Positions 54,200-63,844 of a DNA stretch of 64,000 bases are shown piece by piece. Location of the stretch: assembly GCA_012845835.1 (NCBI GenBank), contig JABAKD010000008.1:8786709-8850708 (forward strand). The letters run 5' to 3'. The position numbers and the translations under genes are program-made. A model generated the notes under the pieces. That model searched no databases and was not told the DNA's origin. It saw only the letters and a list, made by a program, of their open reading frames with translations. This stretch comes from Undaria pinnatifida (Eukaryota; Sar; Phaeophyceae; Laminariales; Alariaceae). Position 1 is the stretch's first letter. Every line of letters begins with the position of its first letter.

Positions 54200-54484
54200 G
54201 GTTCCATGCCCCACAAGTCCCGGCGCGCGGCCGTCCTCGTCTGTAGTGGCCACCCCTAGCATTAACCACCCCCCACCCGTAGCTCCTTCTAGCCGCTCAA
54301 GCTTGAGAGGAAGGCGTCGGGCCGGCTTCCCGGTTGCAGTGTCGAGAGCGTGAGAGGTAATAGGCTGCCGGGCTACTTGCGTCGCCATCGCAGAAGAGAC
54401 CGCAGTAAATGTTGTTGATCTCGCTCGAGACGCGGAAAGGTGGCGTGTCAACCGATCTATCCGCTTGCAAGGTGTGCTTGGCAT
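54200..54484 (-). CDS. HIUH: 5-hydroxyisourate hydrolase, exon 1 with PTS2-like leader
   Basis: The ATG at 54484-54482 is preceded two codons upstream by an in-frame TAG, so it is the first possible start. The leader includes RIDRLTRHL at residues 8-16, fitting the peroxisomal PTS2 pattern R-[LIV]-x5-H-L. The domain begins ITSHALDTATGKPA and continues GWLMLGVATTDEDGRAPGLV. His45 and Arg86 match the active-site residues of the family, and exon 2 supplies His138 and the final YRGS. The donor ACC|GTGAGT is in phase 0. Together the exons give 154 residues, the usual ~115-residue enzyme plus a short leader. Peroxisomal urate oxidation is the usual setting, so peroxisomal location is inferred. A second ATG at 54388 would drop the signal. 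Confidence 0.92.
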
Positions 54485-54703
54485 GAGCTACAAGTGAGCT
54501 CAGCACAGCAGCTGCATCTAACTGCTTGCACGGCAGCAGCGAATCTGAGCTCAATTGAGCTCCAGAACACCAAAATCGGTTTGAGGATTCCCCTCGTCCC
54601 GTTTGCATAACGAGAACATTGTCATGTTGGAACTCCCGGTAGAGTCGGAAAACAGTAGAGAGTGCAGAGGACAACAGCAGCAGTGCCTTTAGAGTGCTTC
54701 ACC
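54485..54703. promoter_or_regulatory. Short region between divergent starts
   Basis: Only 219 bp separate the HIUase ATG (minus) from a plausible ATG on the plus strand at 54704. If the plus-strand frame is a gene, this must be a shared bidirectional promoter. The stretch contains AGCTGCATCTAACTGC and three TGAGCTC/GAGCTCA words (54496, 54547, 54556). No TATA box is obvious. Confidence 0.35.
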
Positions 54704-55213
54704 ATGGCGAGAAGGTCATGTGCGGAGCTCGGATTGACGTCCGTGCTTTGTGCACTGTTTATCTCTCCGAGTGCGCCATTTCTCGCTCCCGCAGCAGTGC
54801 CATGGCGTGAGGTTTCAGCGGCATTGCCTGCTGTATCAACATGTGGCAGAGCAGCAGCGGCAGAGGTTACCACTGGTGCGTTGGGAGGCCGACAAGATCA
54901 TAGGGTAACAGGTGTGTGGGCGGTTCAGTACTCAGGAGCAACTGTAGCTACAACTGATACGCGAGACCGGTGGCGTGCTGTTGGGTGTTATTGGGCATGG
55001 GCGTCTAGACCATTGAGTGCGGCTGTGGTTGTTTTGTATTGTTGGCCGTTCGACGGATCGCCTTTTGTTCCCTTTTTTAGGATTCAACAAGATCTGATGG
55101 TTGGGGACTTGTTGAGAAAGTCGAGCGCGATGACCAATCGGCAATACTGCTGCTATAATATGCTCTTTTCCGACCACCTGCACGATCGCCTAGACCTAGC
55201 ACCACGCGTATAA
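54704..55213 (+). CDS. Candidate secreted or targeted protein N-terminal exon
   Basis: The frame from ATG 54704 starts MARRSCAELGLTSVLCALF followed by ISPSAPFLAPAAVP, a basic start and hydrophobic core that would act as a signal peptide. SAPFLAP loosely recalls the ASAFAP-type plastid targeting motif of stramenopiles (weak). The first ~60 codons look coding; the rest (WAVQYSGATVATTDTRDRW onward) less so, and a donor near 54867 (GCAGAG|GTTACC) or 54910 (AACAG|GTGTGT) may end the exon. No downstream exon is identified. Confidence 0.3.
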   Translation: MARRSCAELGLTSVLCALFISPSAPFLAPAAVPWREVSAALPAVSTCGRAAAAEVTTGALGGRQDHRVTGVWAVQYSGATVATTDTRDRWRAVGCYWAWASRPLSAAVVVLYCWPFDGSPFVPFFRIQQDLMVGDLLRKSSAMTNRQYCCYNMLFSDHLHDRLDLAPRV

Positions 55214-56250
55214 CAAGCTGCTACATATCTTTGATCTCACAGCCGAAGTGTATTTGAATATTATTTGTGACCTAAACCTCCTAAAAAATCTGCCCCCCCC
55301 CCCCCCCCCCCCCCCTCTTGCTCTCCCTTGCTCAAACGCCCCACCAAATATCGAAATCCGCCACATTAATAAACACTTCACGCACAGGATATCACCTCAT
55401 TATCTTTCGAGAGCCATCTATGCCGCTGTGTTCCCCCCCCCCCCCCCCCGCCTCGAACGCCCCCTTCTTCCCCATCACCCGCACCATCGCCTAGACCTAG
55501 CACCACACGTATAACAAACCCCTCACCCAAAGCCCTTCCTCCCCCCCCGCCCCCCCCCCCGCCCCCACACACCCCACCTCCCCCCCAACCCATCCCAACC
55601 CCACCCCCTCGAACACTCCACCCTCTCTTTACTCACTGATTGTACGACTTACCCCAGGATATACATGATAAACTGATGTATTATTTCCAAAACCGTCACA
55701 TTTATCCCCTCAAAATAATGTATAGTTTCCAGGCACATATTGAGCTGCCCCCCCCGCCCCTCCCCCCCCCCCCCCCGCCCCCAATAATATACTGGTGCCA
55801 AAACCGTCAGATTTATCCCCTCGAAAGGATTTATAGCTTACATGCACAAATTGCCCCCTTCCCCCCCCCCCCCCCCCCCCCTCCAAACCCGCTCGCTTTT
55901 GATCAAAACCAGGCCCCCACGTCCTTCAAAACTCCGCCCCACCCCCCTCACCGGTTATTCGACTTACAAGATTCACTTGATAAAAGGATACATTTCCCTT
56001 CACAGCTGTCAGATTTTGTCCCCCTCAGAAACGGGTTTTATAGTTTCCGCGCACAGACTGACTAAAATCATCCTGTTGACCCTGATAGCTACACTGTAGT
56101 TGTAAGGGGAGTCGCCGACCTATATCCTTAATGAGGACACACAACTCGTAATGCGCGCGATCGGAGTATCACACACAGCTTGCAAAGATGAGTTTCGACG
56201 AAATCTTCGATCTCACAGCTGGAGTGTATTTTCATTTTTTATAATATGCG
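55180..56250 (-). mobile_element. C-tract-rich repeat element, copy 2 (inverted)
   Basis: Reverse complement of 7655-8600. The right part has GGGGAGTCGCCGACCTATATCC, GATCGGAGTATCACACACAGC and CACAGCTGGAGTGTATTTTCAT. The body has units ending in C runs of 15-25 bases (55293-55317, 55434-55450, 55758-55782, 55860-55882). The left end shows GCCTAGACCTAGCACCAC twice (55189, 55492), matching GTGGTGCTAGGTCTAGG at 8244. It lies just upstream of the divergent gene pair. Confidence 0.75.
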
Positions 56251-57203
56251 TAAGAGGCTGTGGCCTTGGCCTACATGGGCATCTACAGCTGTGTGTTGCA
56301 CCACTGGTACTAGTACTGCCGAACTGCTGATGCGTATTATTGTACTTCGAGCCGGGGGAGATAACTCTGCAGCATTGTGCAAATCCCTGTGTACTATGAT
56401 GGTGGTCAAGGGCTACAAATATGCATACATCACGATAACAGCTGGAACAGTAAAACTGCAGCAGCAGCTTACCGAACGACGTAGTTTGCGAGTCCTTGCC
56501 TTTGGTGTTAGTGTTGCTTCCGCGGGTTCTGCTGTGCTGCTAACTGTGCTACAACATGCTAATATGCAAAGCGTGTCCCAGCTCCGTCCCTGCTGTGGAA
56601 TCGTGGGTACACGCGGCCTCGTTCGACTCGATTCGTGGGGTGCCCCTGGGCACGCAGAGCTTGGTGAACGAACACGGCGGCGGCACCAAATCAAATCAAG
56701 CGCGGCCTTTGGAGGCCATTGTATATCGACCAAGAACACGAGAAAGTGGGATTCTATCAGCCGTCTATGAATAGGAGCAGCGCGCAGCCGTACGATTATC
56801 AACATGCTGCGTGCTTGTCGTATACCTAGCCCCTACCGTTACGCTCGGCACACATCCCCTTACCTCAGCAACCCGGGCTGCTTTGTGTGCCAAGTGCTGT
56901 AATCGTCAATTAATTTCGACATGTTTTCTGTCTGAAGCTCCAAACGGGTTACTATCTCAGTAGCTGCTTTGGCGTTCCTAGCAGTCCGCCCCGTTGCTCT
57001 CTAACCATAAATGCAGCTGTACATGTCGACAAAGCCGCCAAGGAGACAAAGCATGCGCAGAAAACCAAATTCGAAATAACGTCGTCGGCGGCTACGTAAA
57101 GTAACCTTACTGCTGCCGCTGCGCGAAGACCCAACTGCTGTGTCCTTACTGTCCCTCCCTTTTGGGACTGCATATATTAAAAAGTGGGATACTGTTGGTT
57201 ATA
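56251..57203. other. No supported gene
   Basis: A 175-codon plus-strand frame (56246-56770) begins inside the repeat above and has no recognised motif. Its codon use is only mildly coding-like. No splice sites support it. Confidence 0.35.
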
Positions 57204-57480
57204 TGGAGTAGCTCAGTGGGTAGTTCAGTGGATAGTGCTATATAACAAACAAAATATTATTCGTGTTTTCAAGTTCGTTATTTGATTTGATTATCACGGA
57301 CTTCGCATTAGGGATCTCCGGGGCTCTCCCCTCGCCTGGGACTACAGTAGTGGTACCCAGAAACGCACTATCATTACCAATCATAGTGTCTCCAGCGCAC
57401 ACGCTCGAAAATAACATGAAATCGGTGGGATTGGAACCAACGACATACGCATGTTAGTGATGTAGCACTACCCACCTAGC
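57204..57480. repeat. tRNA-like inverted repeat unit
   Basis: GTAGCTCAGTGGGTAG at the left and its complement form CTACCCACCTAGCTAC at the right enclose a body with GGGGCTCTCCCCTCGCC. GTAGCTCAGTGG resembles the tRNA A box. It is a diverged relative of the next palindrome. Confidence 0.6.
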
Positions 57481-57489
57481 TACTTAAGT

Positions 57490-58200
57490 CACTTGAGTAG
57501 CTCAGTGGGCAATGCTATATAACCAATAACATGGATGTTTTCGAGATCGTCAATTGATTCTCACCGACTTCGTAACAGGGATATCCGGGGCTCTCCCCTC
57601 GCCACGTCCTGCAGTAGTGTTCAGGAGCACACTGTCAGAACCATTCATAATGTCTCCAGCGCGCACGCTCGAAAATATCGAAAACGAAGTCAGTGATAAT
57701 CGAACTCACGATACATCCTTTGTTGGTTGTATAGCACTACCCACTGAGCTACTTAGCTATTGCCACAATGATAGACGGCATCCTGCGCTCGCTAGGCCCG
57801 GACAACGCTTACGAGATCACAGACTACCCGATAGTCGTTAGCTATTGCCACAATGACAGAAATCGCAGATTGTGGCAATAGCTAAGGACTGTCGGGTAGT
57901 CTGTGATCTGGTAAGCGTTGTTCGGGCCTAGCGAGCGCAGGATGCGGTATGTCGTTGTGACAGTAGCCAAGTAGCTCAGTGGATAGTGCTATGTAACCAA
58001 CTAAGGGTGTGGCGTGAGTTCGATTCTCACTGACTTCATACTCGTTCTTTTCGAGCGTGCGCGCTGGATACGTTATGAATGGTCCTGATAGTATGCTCCT
58101 GGATACTAGTGCAGTACGTGGCGAGAGGAGGGCCCCGTGGATCCCTGTTACGAAGTCGGTGAGAATGAACAACTAACTATCTCGAAAACATATATTTTGT
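57490..58200. repeat. Palindrome with ~340 bp arms carrying tRNA-like boxes
   Basis: The arms (about 57490-57853 and 57868-58200) are inverted copies around the centre TAGCTATTGCCACAATG-ACAGAAATCGCAGA-TTGTGGCAATAGCTA. Each arm has an A-box-like AGTAGCTCAGTGG, the body GGGGCTCTCCCCTCGC or its complement, and GGCCTAGCGAGCGCAGGATGC. The right arm also holds a T-arm-like GTGAG-TTCGATT-CTCAC (58013-58029) with a perfect 5-bp stem. Not a functional tRNA: no matching acceptor stem was found. Confidence 0.75.
57966..58035 (+). other. tRNA-derived sequence (A- and B-box-like)
   Basis: TAGCTCAGTGGATAGTGC (D-arm/A box style) is followed 40 bp later by GTGAGTTCGATTCTCAC (T-arm/B box style), the correct spacing for a tRNA gene of about 72 bases. 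The acceptor and anticodon stems do not fold. It is best read as a tRNA-derived module that could provide a Pol III promoter. Confidence 0.5.
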
Positions 58201-58205
58201 AGGTT

Positions 58206-59707
58206 ATACAAGGCGCTTCGCTCCGCGGGCGGCATCGCTACGCTAGCTCAAATAGAACAACGTGAAGCGGACAGAGGTTCATCATTTGGTGCAACTTACG
58301 ACTTGCAAATGCCAAGATCTGTTAATCGGCGACTTGCAAATACCAAGAGCGAAGGGGTGCAGGACAAAGGATGCCAGGCTCCACATACATCCTACAGTAA
58401 TGTATACGTGTTAGGAAAGGAGGATAATGTTTTGATGTATCATTATTGAGAACGGAAGTACAGCGAATTCGTAGTGCATCATCACCAGCTGCTTGTGGTA
58501 GGGCACAAAATATGAATGCAAGACGTGGTTGTACGCTGTTGACTGTTTTGTATCTAAAACTTACATATATCTACGGAAATACAGCGAATTCGTAGTGCAT
58601 CATCACCAACTGCTTGTGGTACGGCACAAAATGCGAATGCAAGACGTGGTTATACGCCATTGACTCTAAACTTGCGTTTTCTATGAAGGCTACCGAACAT
58701 AGATACAACTCCATATTGAGAGCGGAAACAAACGCAAATTCGTAGCGCATCGCCACCAACTAACTGCTTGTGGTAGGCACAAAATACGACTGCAACACGT
58801 GGTTGCATGCTGTTGACACTTAACTTTCACATCTACAAGGTATCATATTCTACTACTGGACATTCTGCCGACCGTCCAGATCTCTGCTGTAGAGTTGAAA
58901 AAAAAAAAACGTCGAGCCAGACCCCAGGAGAAGGAATGGTGGAGGCTCTGCCAGTGCTGTGGGGCCACGTGCATATCCAACGTGGACTGGATACTCGGTT
59001 GCCTTCTCCGTATACTGCAAGTAGTTTCTGTTTATACGCACTACACGCATAACTAAATGTCCAGTAGTAGAATATATAGTATAGGTATGTAAGTCAAGAT
59101 TATGCAACCATGTTTTGCATTCGTATTTTGTGCCGACCACAAGCATTTAGTTGGTGGTGATGCGCTACGAATTCGCATTTGTTTCCGCTTTCAATAGCGA
59201 GTTGTATCTATGTTCGGTAGTTTCGTAGACAAATGTAGCAAATGTAAGTTTAGAGTCAACGGCGCACAACCACGTCTTCATTCGTTTTTGTGCCGTACCT
59301 CAGGCAGTTGGCGATGATGCAGTACGATTTCGCCGTATTTCCGTAGATAAATACATGTAAGTTTTAGAGAGTCAACGGCGTACAACCACGTCTTGCATTC
59401 GTATTTTGTGCCCTACCACAAGCAGCTGGTGATGCACCACGAATTCGCTGTATTTCCGTTCCCAATATCAAGCATTAAAAACAATCTCGTCCTTTCCTAA
59501 CACGTATACAATATGATGTATGTGGAGCCCGGCACCCTTTGTCCTGCACCACTTCGCTCTTGGCATTTGCAAGTCGGCCATTAACAGATCTTGGGATTTG
59601 CAAGTCGTAAGTTGCACCAAATGATGGACCTCTGTCCGCTTCATGTTTTGTTCTATTTAACTTAGCGTAGCGGGCGGATGCCGCCTGCGGAGCGTAACGC
59701 CTTGTAA
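58206..59707. mobile_element. Foldback element, 1.5 kb, arms with internal tandem repeats
   Basis: The left arm (58206-58865) and right arm (59053-59707) are inverted copies from the outer ACAAGGCG..CGCTCCGC.GGCGGCATC to the inner CTACTACTGGACATT. Each arm contains three ~100-150 bp direct repeats (CAGCGAATTCGTAGTGCATC, GCTTGTGGTA.GGCACAAAAT, ACGTGGTTGTACGC). The outer ends relate to the GC-hairpin family. The spacer has no open frame that looks like transposase. Structure resembles foldback-type elements. Confidence 0.8.
58880..59035. repeat. Spacer module, inverted copy at 59715-59850
   Basis: The foldback spacer contains GTCGAGCCAGACCCCAGGAG, GGTGGAGGCTCTGCCAGTG, GGCCACGTGCATATCCAACG and GTATACTGCAAGTAG. 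The sequence just outside the right arm (59715-59850) carries the complements of these in reverse order. The inversion of arm plus spacer must have involved both. Confidence 0.7.
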
Positions 59708-59984
59708 ACAGATACTAGTTGAAGTATATGGAGAAGGCAGCCGAGTACCCAGTGCACGTTGGGCATGCACGTGGCTCTACGCCACTAGCAGAGCCTCCAC
59801 CACCTCCTCCGCCTGGGGTCTGTCTCGACGGCTTGGGCTTCTTTGTGGGGGAGCTGGTAAATGCTTGAGGCCGAGAAACTGCTCGCTCTTGGGGTTGTTG
59901 TGGTGATGCGCGATGATGGATGGTGGCGGGCCGCAGGAGGCGGCTAAATAGGTGTCTACTCTTGAAAAAAATAAGCCGACAAAC

Positions 59985-60475
59985 AGGGGTCAACTTCAAC
60001 AGCTCACGACTTTCAATCTTAGATCGTGCCTATGATGGTAAAAATCAAGAAGTTACGTTTAAGAAGGACGAAACTGAATAGAAAAACGAGGAAATAAAAA
60101 AAAACGTAAAAAAATGTGTGGAAAAAGAAGAAAAAACGATTTTAAAAGTCCAAAACGAGCGAAAAACGTCGGAAGACCCGAACAAATCGATGAAAAATGA
60201 CGAAAGTCGTGTGAGGGGGGGGAAGATCTCGAAATATATCGCAAAAAAAAGTCCAAAAACGATTTTCCAAAACTCGACTCAGAATCGAATAAGAGCCGAA
60301 GCTGCGCGCGAAAACGAAGAGAGCCAAGAACAAAAACGAAAAGAACACGAGGAAGGCGAAGACAAGCGAGGAACGCAAAAAACGCCCCGGGAAGGGTTCT
60401 CCGAGAGGGGGGGTAAGGCAGGCGTGTTTCAAGTGGGAGCGCTGAGAGCGAAGCGGGTCCCACTAATCAAGTGAA
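59985..60475 (+). repeat. Purine-rich, A-rich strand-asymmetric tract
   Basis: From about 60055 to 60400 the plus strand is dominated by AAAAACGA, GAAAAACG and CGAAAAG words. An open frame at 60118-60474 gives a Lys/Glu-rich peptide driven by composition. No gene is supported. Confidence 0.5.
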
Positions 60476-60515
60476 TAAGGTTTCAATCAATCTGGGAGAC
60501 AAATGTATGTATGTC

Positions 60516-60710
60516 TATAGCACTACCCACTGAGCTACTTAGGCTGGTTCCATTACATATCAAGAAACTCGTTACATCGCAATATTCTAGTAAATATCAG
60601 TTGGTTATATGGCGCTACCCACTGAGCTACTCAGTCAAATATATGGCACTACCCACTGAGCTACTCAGTCAAGTGACTGAGTAGCTCAGTGGGTAGTGCC
60701 ATATGACCAA
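60516..60710. repeat. Cluster of tRNA A-box-like words with a perfect 31-bp-arm palindrome
   Basis: CTACCCACTGAGCTAC occurs at about 60526, 60617 and 60650 and inverted at 60680. Positions 60641-60671 and 60674-60704 are exact reverse complements separated by AG. This would extrude a very stable hairpin. The words match the boxes in the palindrome at 57490-58200. Confidence 0.85.
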
Positions 60711-60804
60711 CGGATAATTACTAGAAGATGGCGATCTAATGAGGGGGTTCTTGACATGTAATGAAGCCACCCTATCTACCCCTTTCTTTCGAATCAAACT
60801 TAAC

Positions 60805-60960
60805 ATGACGAATGCAGCATTGACCTCGCGAAGCAACACGGGGTTGCTGGGGGAAGGGATGCTAATTGGAATGTCCTGTCTGCAACGCGAGGGGCTGTAC
60901 GAGACACACGCGCAGCACGTGAACTACTCTTACTGCTGCGCGCCCGCGCCTGACGGATGA
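60805..60960 (+). CDS. Weak candidate small ORF or terminal exon
   Basis: ATG 60805 to TGA 60958 encodes 51 residues (TSRSNTGLLGEGMLIGMSC, then LQREGLYETHAQHVNYSYCC). Third positions are GC-rich compared with neighbours. No motif, partner exon or homology is known to me. Confidence 0.25.
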   Translation: MTNAALTSRSNTGLLGEGMLIGMSCLQREGLYETHAQHVNYSYCCAPAPDG

Positions 60961-61438
60961 TTGCCCCGCACCGCTCGCATTTCGTTGATCGCTGCAGCTG
61001 GATCCTCAAAGGGTTTTATTTCGGCACCGCAGCCAATTTACGGCACGAACATAAGCGCGAGACTCGAGTTTTCGCTGTGAAACACGCACACGCATGCAAG
61101 CACGCGAGCTCGCGAGCAAGCTTCGCCGTTGCTGTTGCGGTGCCCGTTCAGCTTGTCTTGGGGGGCTAGTTGATAGCAGCGGTCGCATCGTCCTTGCTGC
61201 GAGAGATAAACGCATACCGACAACACTCGTATCTTTGGTGCATACAGCAAAAACAAAATCATTGTTTTGCTCTACTCGACTAGCCGTTTTTGAGCTAGCT
61301 TGTGGAGCATTTTTTTTTTTGTGTCGAGATTAGCATTTGTTTGTGTCGATCCTGAGAGATTTTTCCGTTCAGCCGGACGAGTGCTTCGATAGAGGTGAGC
61401 ACTTTTGGGCCATTTTTGTTTTCTGGATGACGGGGCTC
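60961..61438. other. No supported gene
   Basis: An overlapping 70-codon plus-strand frame (60957-61169) and minus-strand frames of similar length cannot be separated by eye. A T run lies at 61310-61321. Confidence 0.3.
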
Positions 61439-61536
61439 CTTAACGCCTATACAACTGGAAACCCTTTTGGGGGACAAGTTTACTTGAAGTTAGTATAGGG
61501 AGAGGGGTTTGGGGGCTCCAAAGGGGTTATAATAAC
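61439..61536. mobile_element. Single arm of the foldback MITE family
   Basis: Matches the right arm of 1769-2063 (TTAACGCC, CAACTGGAAACCCTTTTGGG, TTTACTTGAAGTTAGTATAGGG, GGGTTTGGGGGCTC). The preceding GACGGGGCTCCTTA also occurs at 51019, where the rest of the arm is missing. Confidence 0.75.
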
Positions 61537-62149
61537 CCTAAACCATCGGAATGCGACGGTTTGTCGTGCATTATTGTTCGTTGTGCATACGCGTTTGCCA
61601 TGAGGTTGTTTAATGGATTGAAGTTGTTCAGTTTACTCAAGAGATAGGAGCGTTGGTAAAGAACGGGTGCGCCTCCACCGTAAGACTAAGACTGAAGACA
61701 ATGCATCAATTCGTGATGAAAGATTACAGCTTTTAGCGCTATGGTCCGCAACATTTAATCGTATACTTCGACACGTTTACTTCGTGGTGCGCTGATGTTC
61801 AGCATGGAAGAGGTCGTTTGCGTGGCGATCTGAACGCAACATCAACACTTCCGTTTATTTATTTCGTCCTTCGCGATACACGGTCAATGCTTCGTCTCAT
61901 AGTACGACAAGTAGCTCCTTGTTTTTTATCCGACCGATGGGGGAAAATACAGCTCACCCACATGTCGTGTGTCAATTTAAGTCCAATATTATTCGAAATC
62001 CAGCGCTAGCTGGCGCATCCTTCGGTTCCCATGGCATTTGTAGCCCGAACTGTTCCTACCGGTGGTCACCGTTGCTAGTGCAGCAGCGCAGCTACCGTGG
62101 TACACGGATGCGTGAGTATGTCATACTGAGGTCGGTTTTTTGTTCGGGG
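61537..62149. other. No feature recognised
   Basis: Short open frames only, with no motifs or splice sites that I can support. Confidence 0.4.
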
Positions 62150-62470
62150 GGATTAGGAGGGGGGGCAAGAGGGGACACTCATTTGTTGCTTGCCTTAGTC
62201 ATTTGACCATTGACCACGCATATCTTTCGAGACGGGGCACCGTTCCTACTCCTAATAGAGACACGTCCAACATTTTGGGCGCTCATCACTTTTCCATATA
62301 TTGCAATAAAACTGTTTGCTCATTATCCTATCCCTTCCTGTTTTTCCGTCTGTGGCCGATATCTATCTCCTAGGATGGCGATCGTTTTCTCGCTACTCTC
62401 TAGTCTACCAAACTCTTCCATGTCACATTCGTCTAGATTCCTCGTCTCCTCCTCTAACCCATCCCGTACC
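62150..62470 (-). mobile_element. LINE 3'-end fragment, ~320 bp
   Basis: Colinear with 26895-27200 of the LINE: CTCATTTGTTGCTTGCCTTAG, GCACCGTTCCTACTCCTAATAG, CTCCTAGGATGGCGATCGT and CTACTCTCTAGTCTACCAAACTC. It has a G run at the left (C tail on the minus strand). It is the second largest tail fragment in the window. Confidence 0.8.
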
Positions 62471-62785
62471 TAGGGGGGGTTGGTTAATGGTAATATTTAT
62501 TTTCAGGATTCGGGGCGACGCCATGATGTGGCGATGACATTTATTAATCTTGCGCTCTGGGGTCACAGCCCATTTACGTACGTGCGTATCAACTTGGTTA
62601 GTATCGTGATCAAACAGCACTTTCGCTTCGACCAACGCTTCCGTTGTCCGATGGTCTTAGAATCGCGTTCACTCAGCGTTGCACGTCAGCGCAGAAACCT
62701 TGTATATACATGTCATATGTGTAGATTTCCCAGCACCATACCACGCCGTATGAATACAGCTGTTTTTCTTTTTGTCATGTTTTAA

Positions 62786-62885
62786 ACCCGTCAGCTGTGA
62801 GTTCGATCAACTTGAGGGTCGATAGTCGTCTTTGCAAGCTGCGTGATACTCCGGTCTCGCGTTTTACCTCTTTGAAGATATATGA
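62786..62885 (+). repeat. Fragment of the 7655-8600 family
   Basis: CGTCAGCTGTGAGTTCGATC, GGGTCGATAGTCGTCTTTGCAAGC, TGCGTGATACTCCGGTC and CGCGTTTTACCTC match the diagnostic end of that family. Confidence 0.7.
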
Positions 62886-63094
62886 ATCCCCTGGATTTTG
62901 TTGGAGGCGATAGCTGTATTTCTACGTTCTGACGCGTGCTCTATGATTGAAGCTGTTCTCTTTGGCCGAAGCAAATATGGTAGAAGGGGTTCCCCATGTG
63001 AGGAACTATGTACCTTGTACCCTGTAGCGCCGGATGCATTCGTTGCACGCCTAGACTGAGGTCATGAGATGAGATTGTTCATCAGATTGCACAA

Positions 63095-63345
63095 CTCAGA
63101 CAGATCATGATCTAGATCATCTAGATCATCTAGATAATCTAGATCATATTTTAATAGATCATGTGTCTGTGGTTGGTTTGATAAGCTTTGCAGGATCTGT
63201 GTGGTACAGATCCAACCCAGGAAACATGCGCTAGATCATGCAGATCATGCGGCAACATGACCTACAAGCATTCCAGATCATATAGACCCGGAATCTGTCT
63301 GACCTGAAAGACATGGATCATATAGATCATCAATAGGGAGCTGAT
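63095..63345. repeat. TAGATCAT-rich cluster
   Basis: AGATCATCTAGATCATCTAGATAATCTAGATCAT begins near 63114, and GATC words recur about fifteen times over 250 bp. The pattern includes many CTAGATCAT/ATGATCTAG inverted pairs. No gene. Confidence 0.7.
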
Positions 63346-63569
63346 CTGTCCGACGTGTGTAAAGTTGTGTGTGTGTTTTTTTCTAAAAGTGGGTTTTGGG
63401 TGGTGTAGAGTTCCTTTATTAATAGTGAGGAACCTCAGCATAGTAGGTGCATCATTACCATACCATGCCATGCCTTTTGTGAGTGTGTGGCGCGGTTGAC
63501 GTTGATCTTGTCAATCGGGCAGACGACCCGCTTCTCACGAAGAGAAGCGCAGCACAACCTATATACCGG

Positions 63570-63592
63570 TATTTGATAGATAGATAGATAGG

Positions 63593-63638
<46 letters not shown>

Positions 63639-63652
63639 GATAGATAGTCACA
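63570..63652 (+). repeat. (GATA)n microsatellite
   Basis: GATAGATAGATA runs for about 75 bp with GGTA and AATA interruptions. Confidence 0.9.
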
Positions 63653-63727
63653 TGTCTGGTAGGGTTTTCAGGTGGTAGCTTGAGCAAGTCGACGCGACGC
63701 GTATTGCTGTTGTTGTTACTGTGGCAG

Positions 63728-63844
63728 GGACTGGTGAGAGCCTAGCAAGAGACTGGCGCGCACGGAGACGACGCCGCGCGACCTCCTCCAGACTCTACCA
63801 GGCGGCGGCAAGAGGGCTGTCGGAGGGAGACGAGGGCATCGCAG
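63728..63844 (+). CDS. Candidate internal exon at the right edge
   Basis: A good acceptor (GCTGTTGTTGTTACTGTGGCAG|G) and donor (ATCGCAG|GTGCGT) bound a frame of 38 codons: TGESLARDWRARRRRRATSS, then RLYQAAARGLSEGDEGIA. Basic then acidic composition; no known domain. If real, the gene continues to the right of the window. The opposite strand is also open but proline-rich. Confidence 0.4.

Noticed and set aside
57966-58035. Functional tRNA gene
   Set aside because: A- and T-arm-like parts are present but acceptor and anticodon stems do not pair, and the unit lies inside a palindrome. Treated as tRNA-derived.
58206-59707. CRISPR-like array because of regular repeats
   Set aside because: Repeats are long (>100 bp), few, inverted between arms and lack unique spacers; the sequence is eukaryotic.
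60118-60474. 118-codon Lys/Glu-rich ORF
   Set aside because: Driven by an A-rich purine tract; no start context, splice site or recognised motif.
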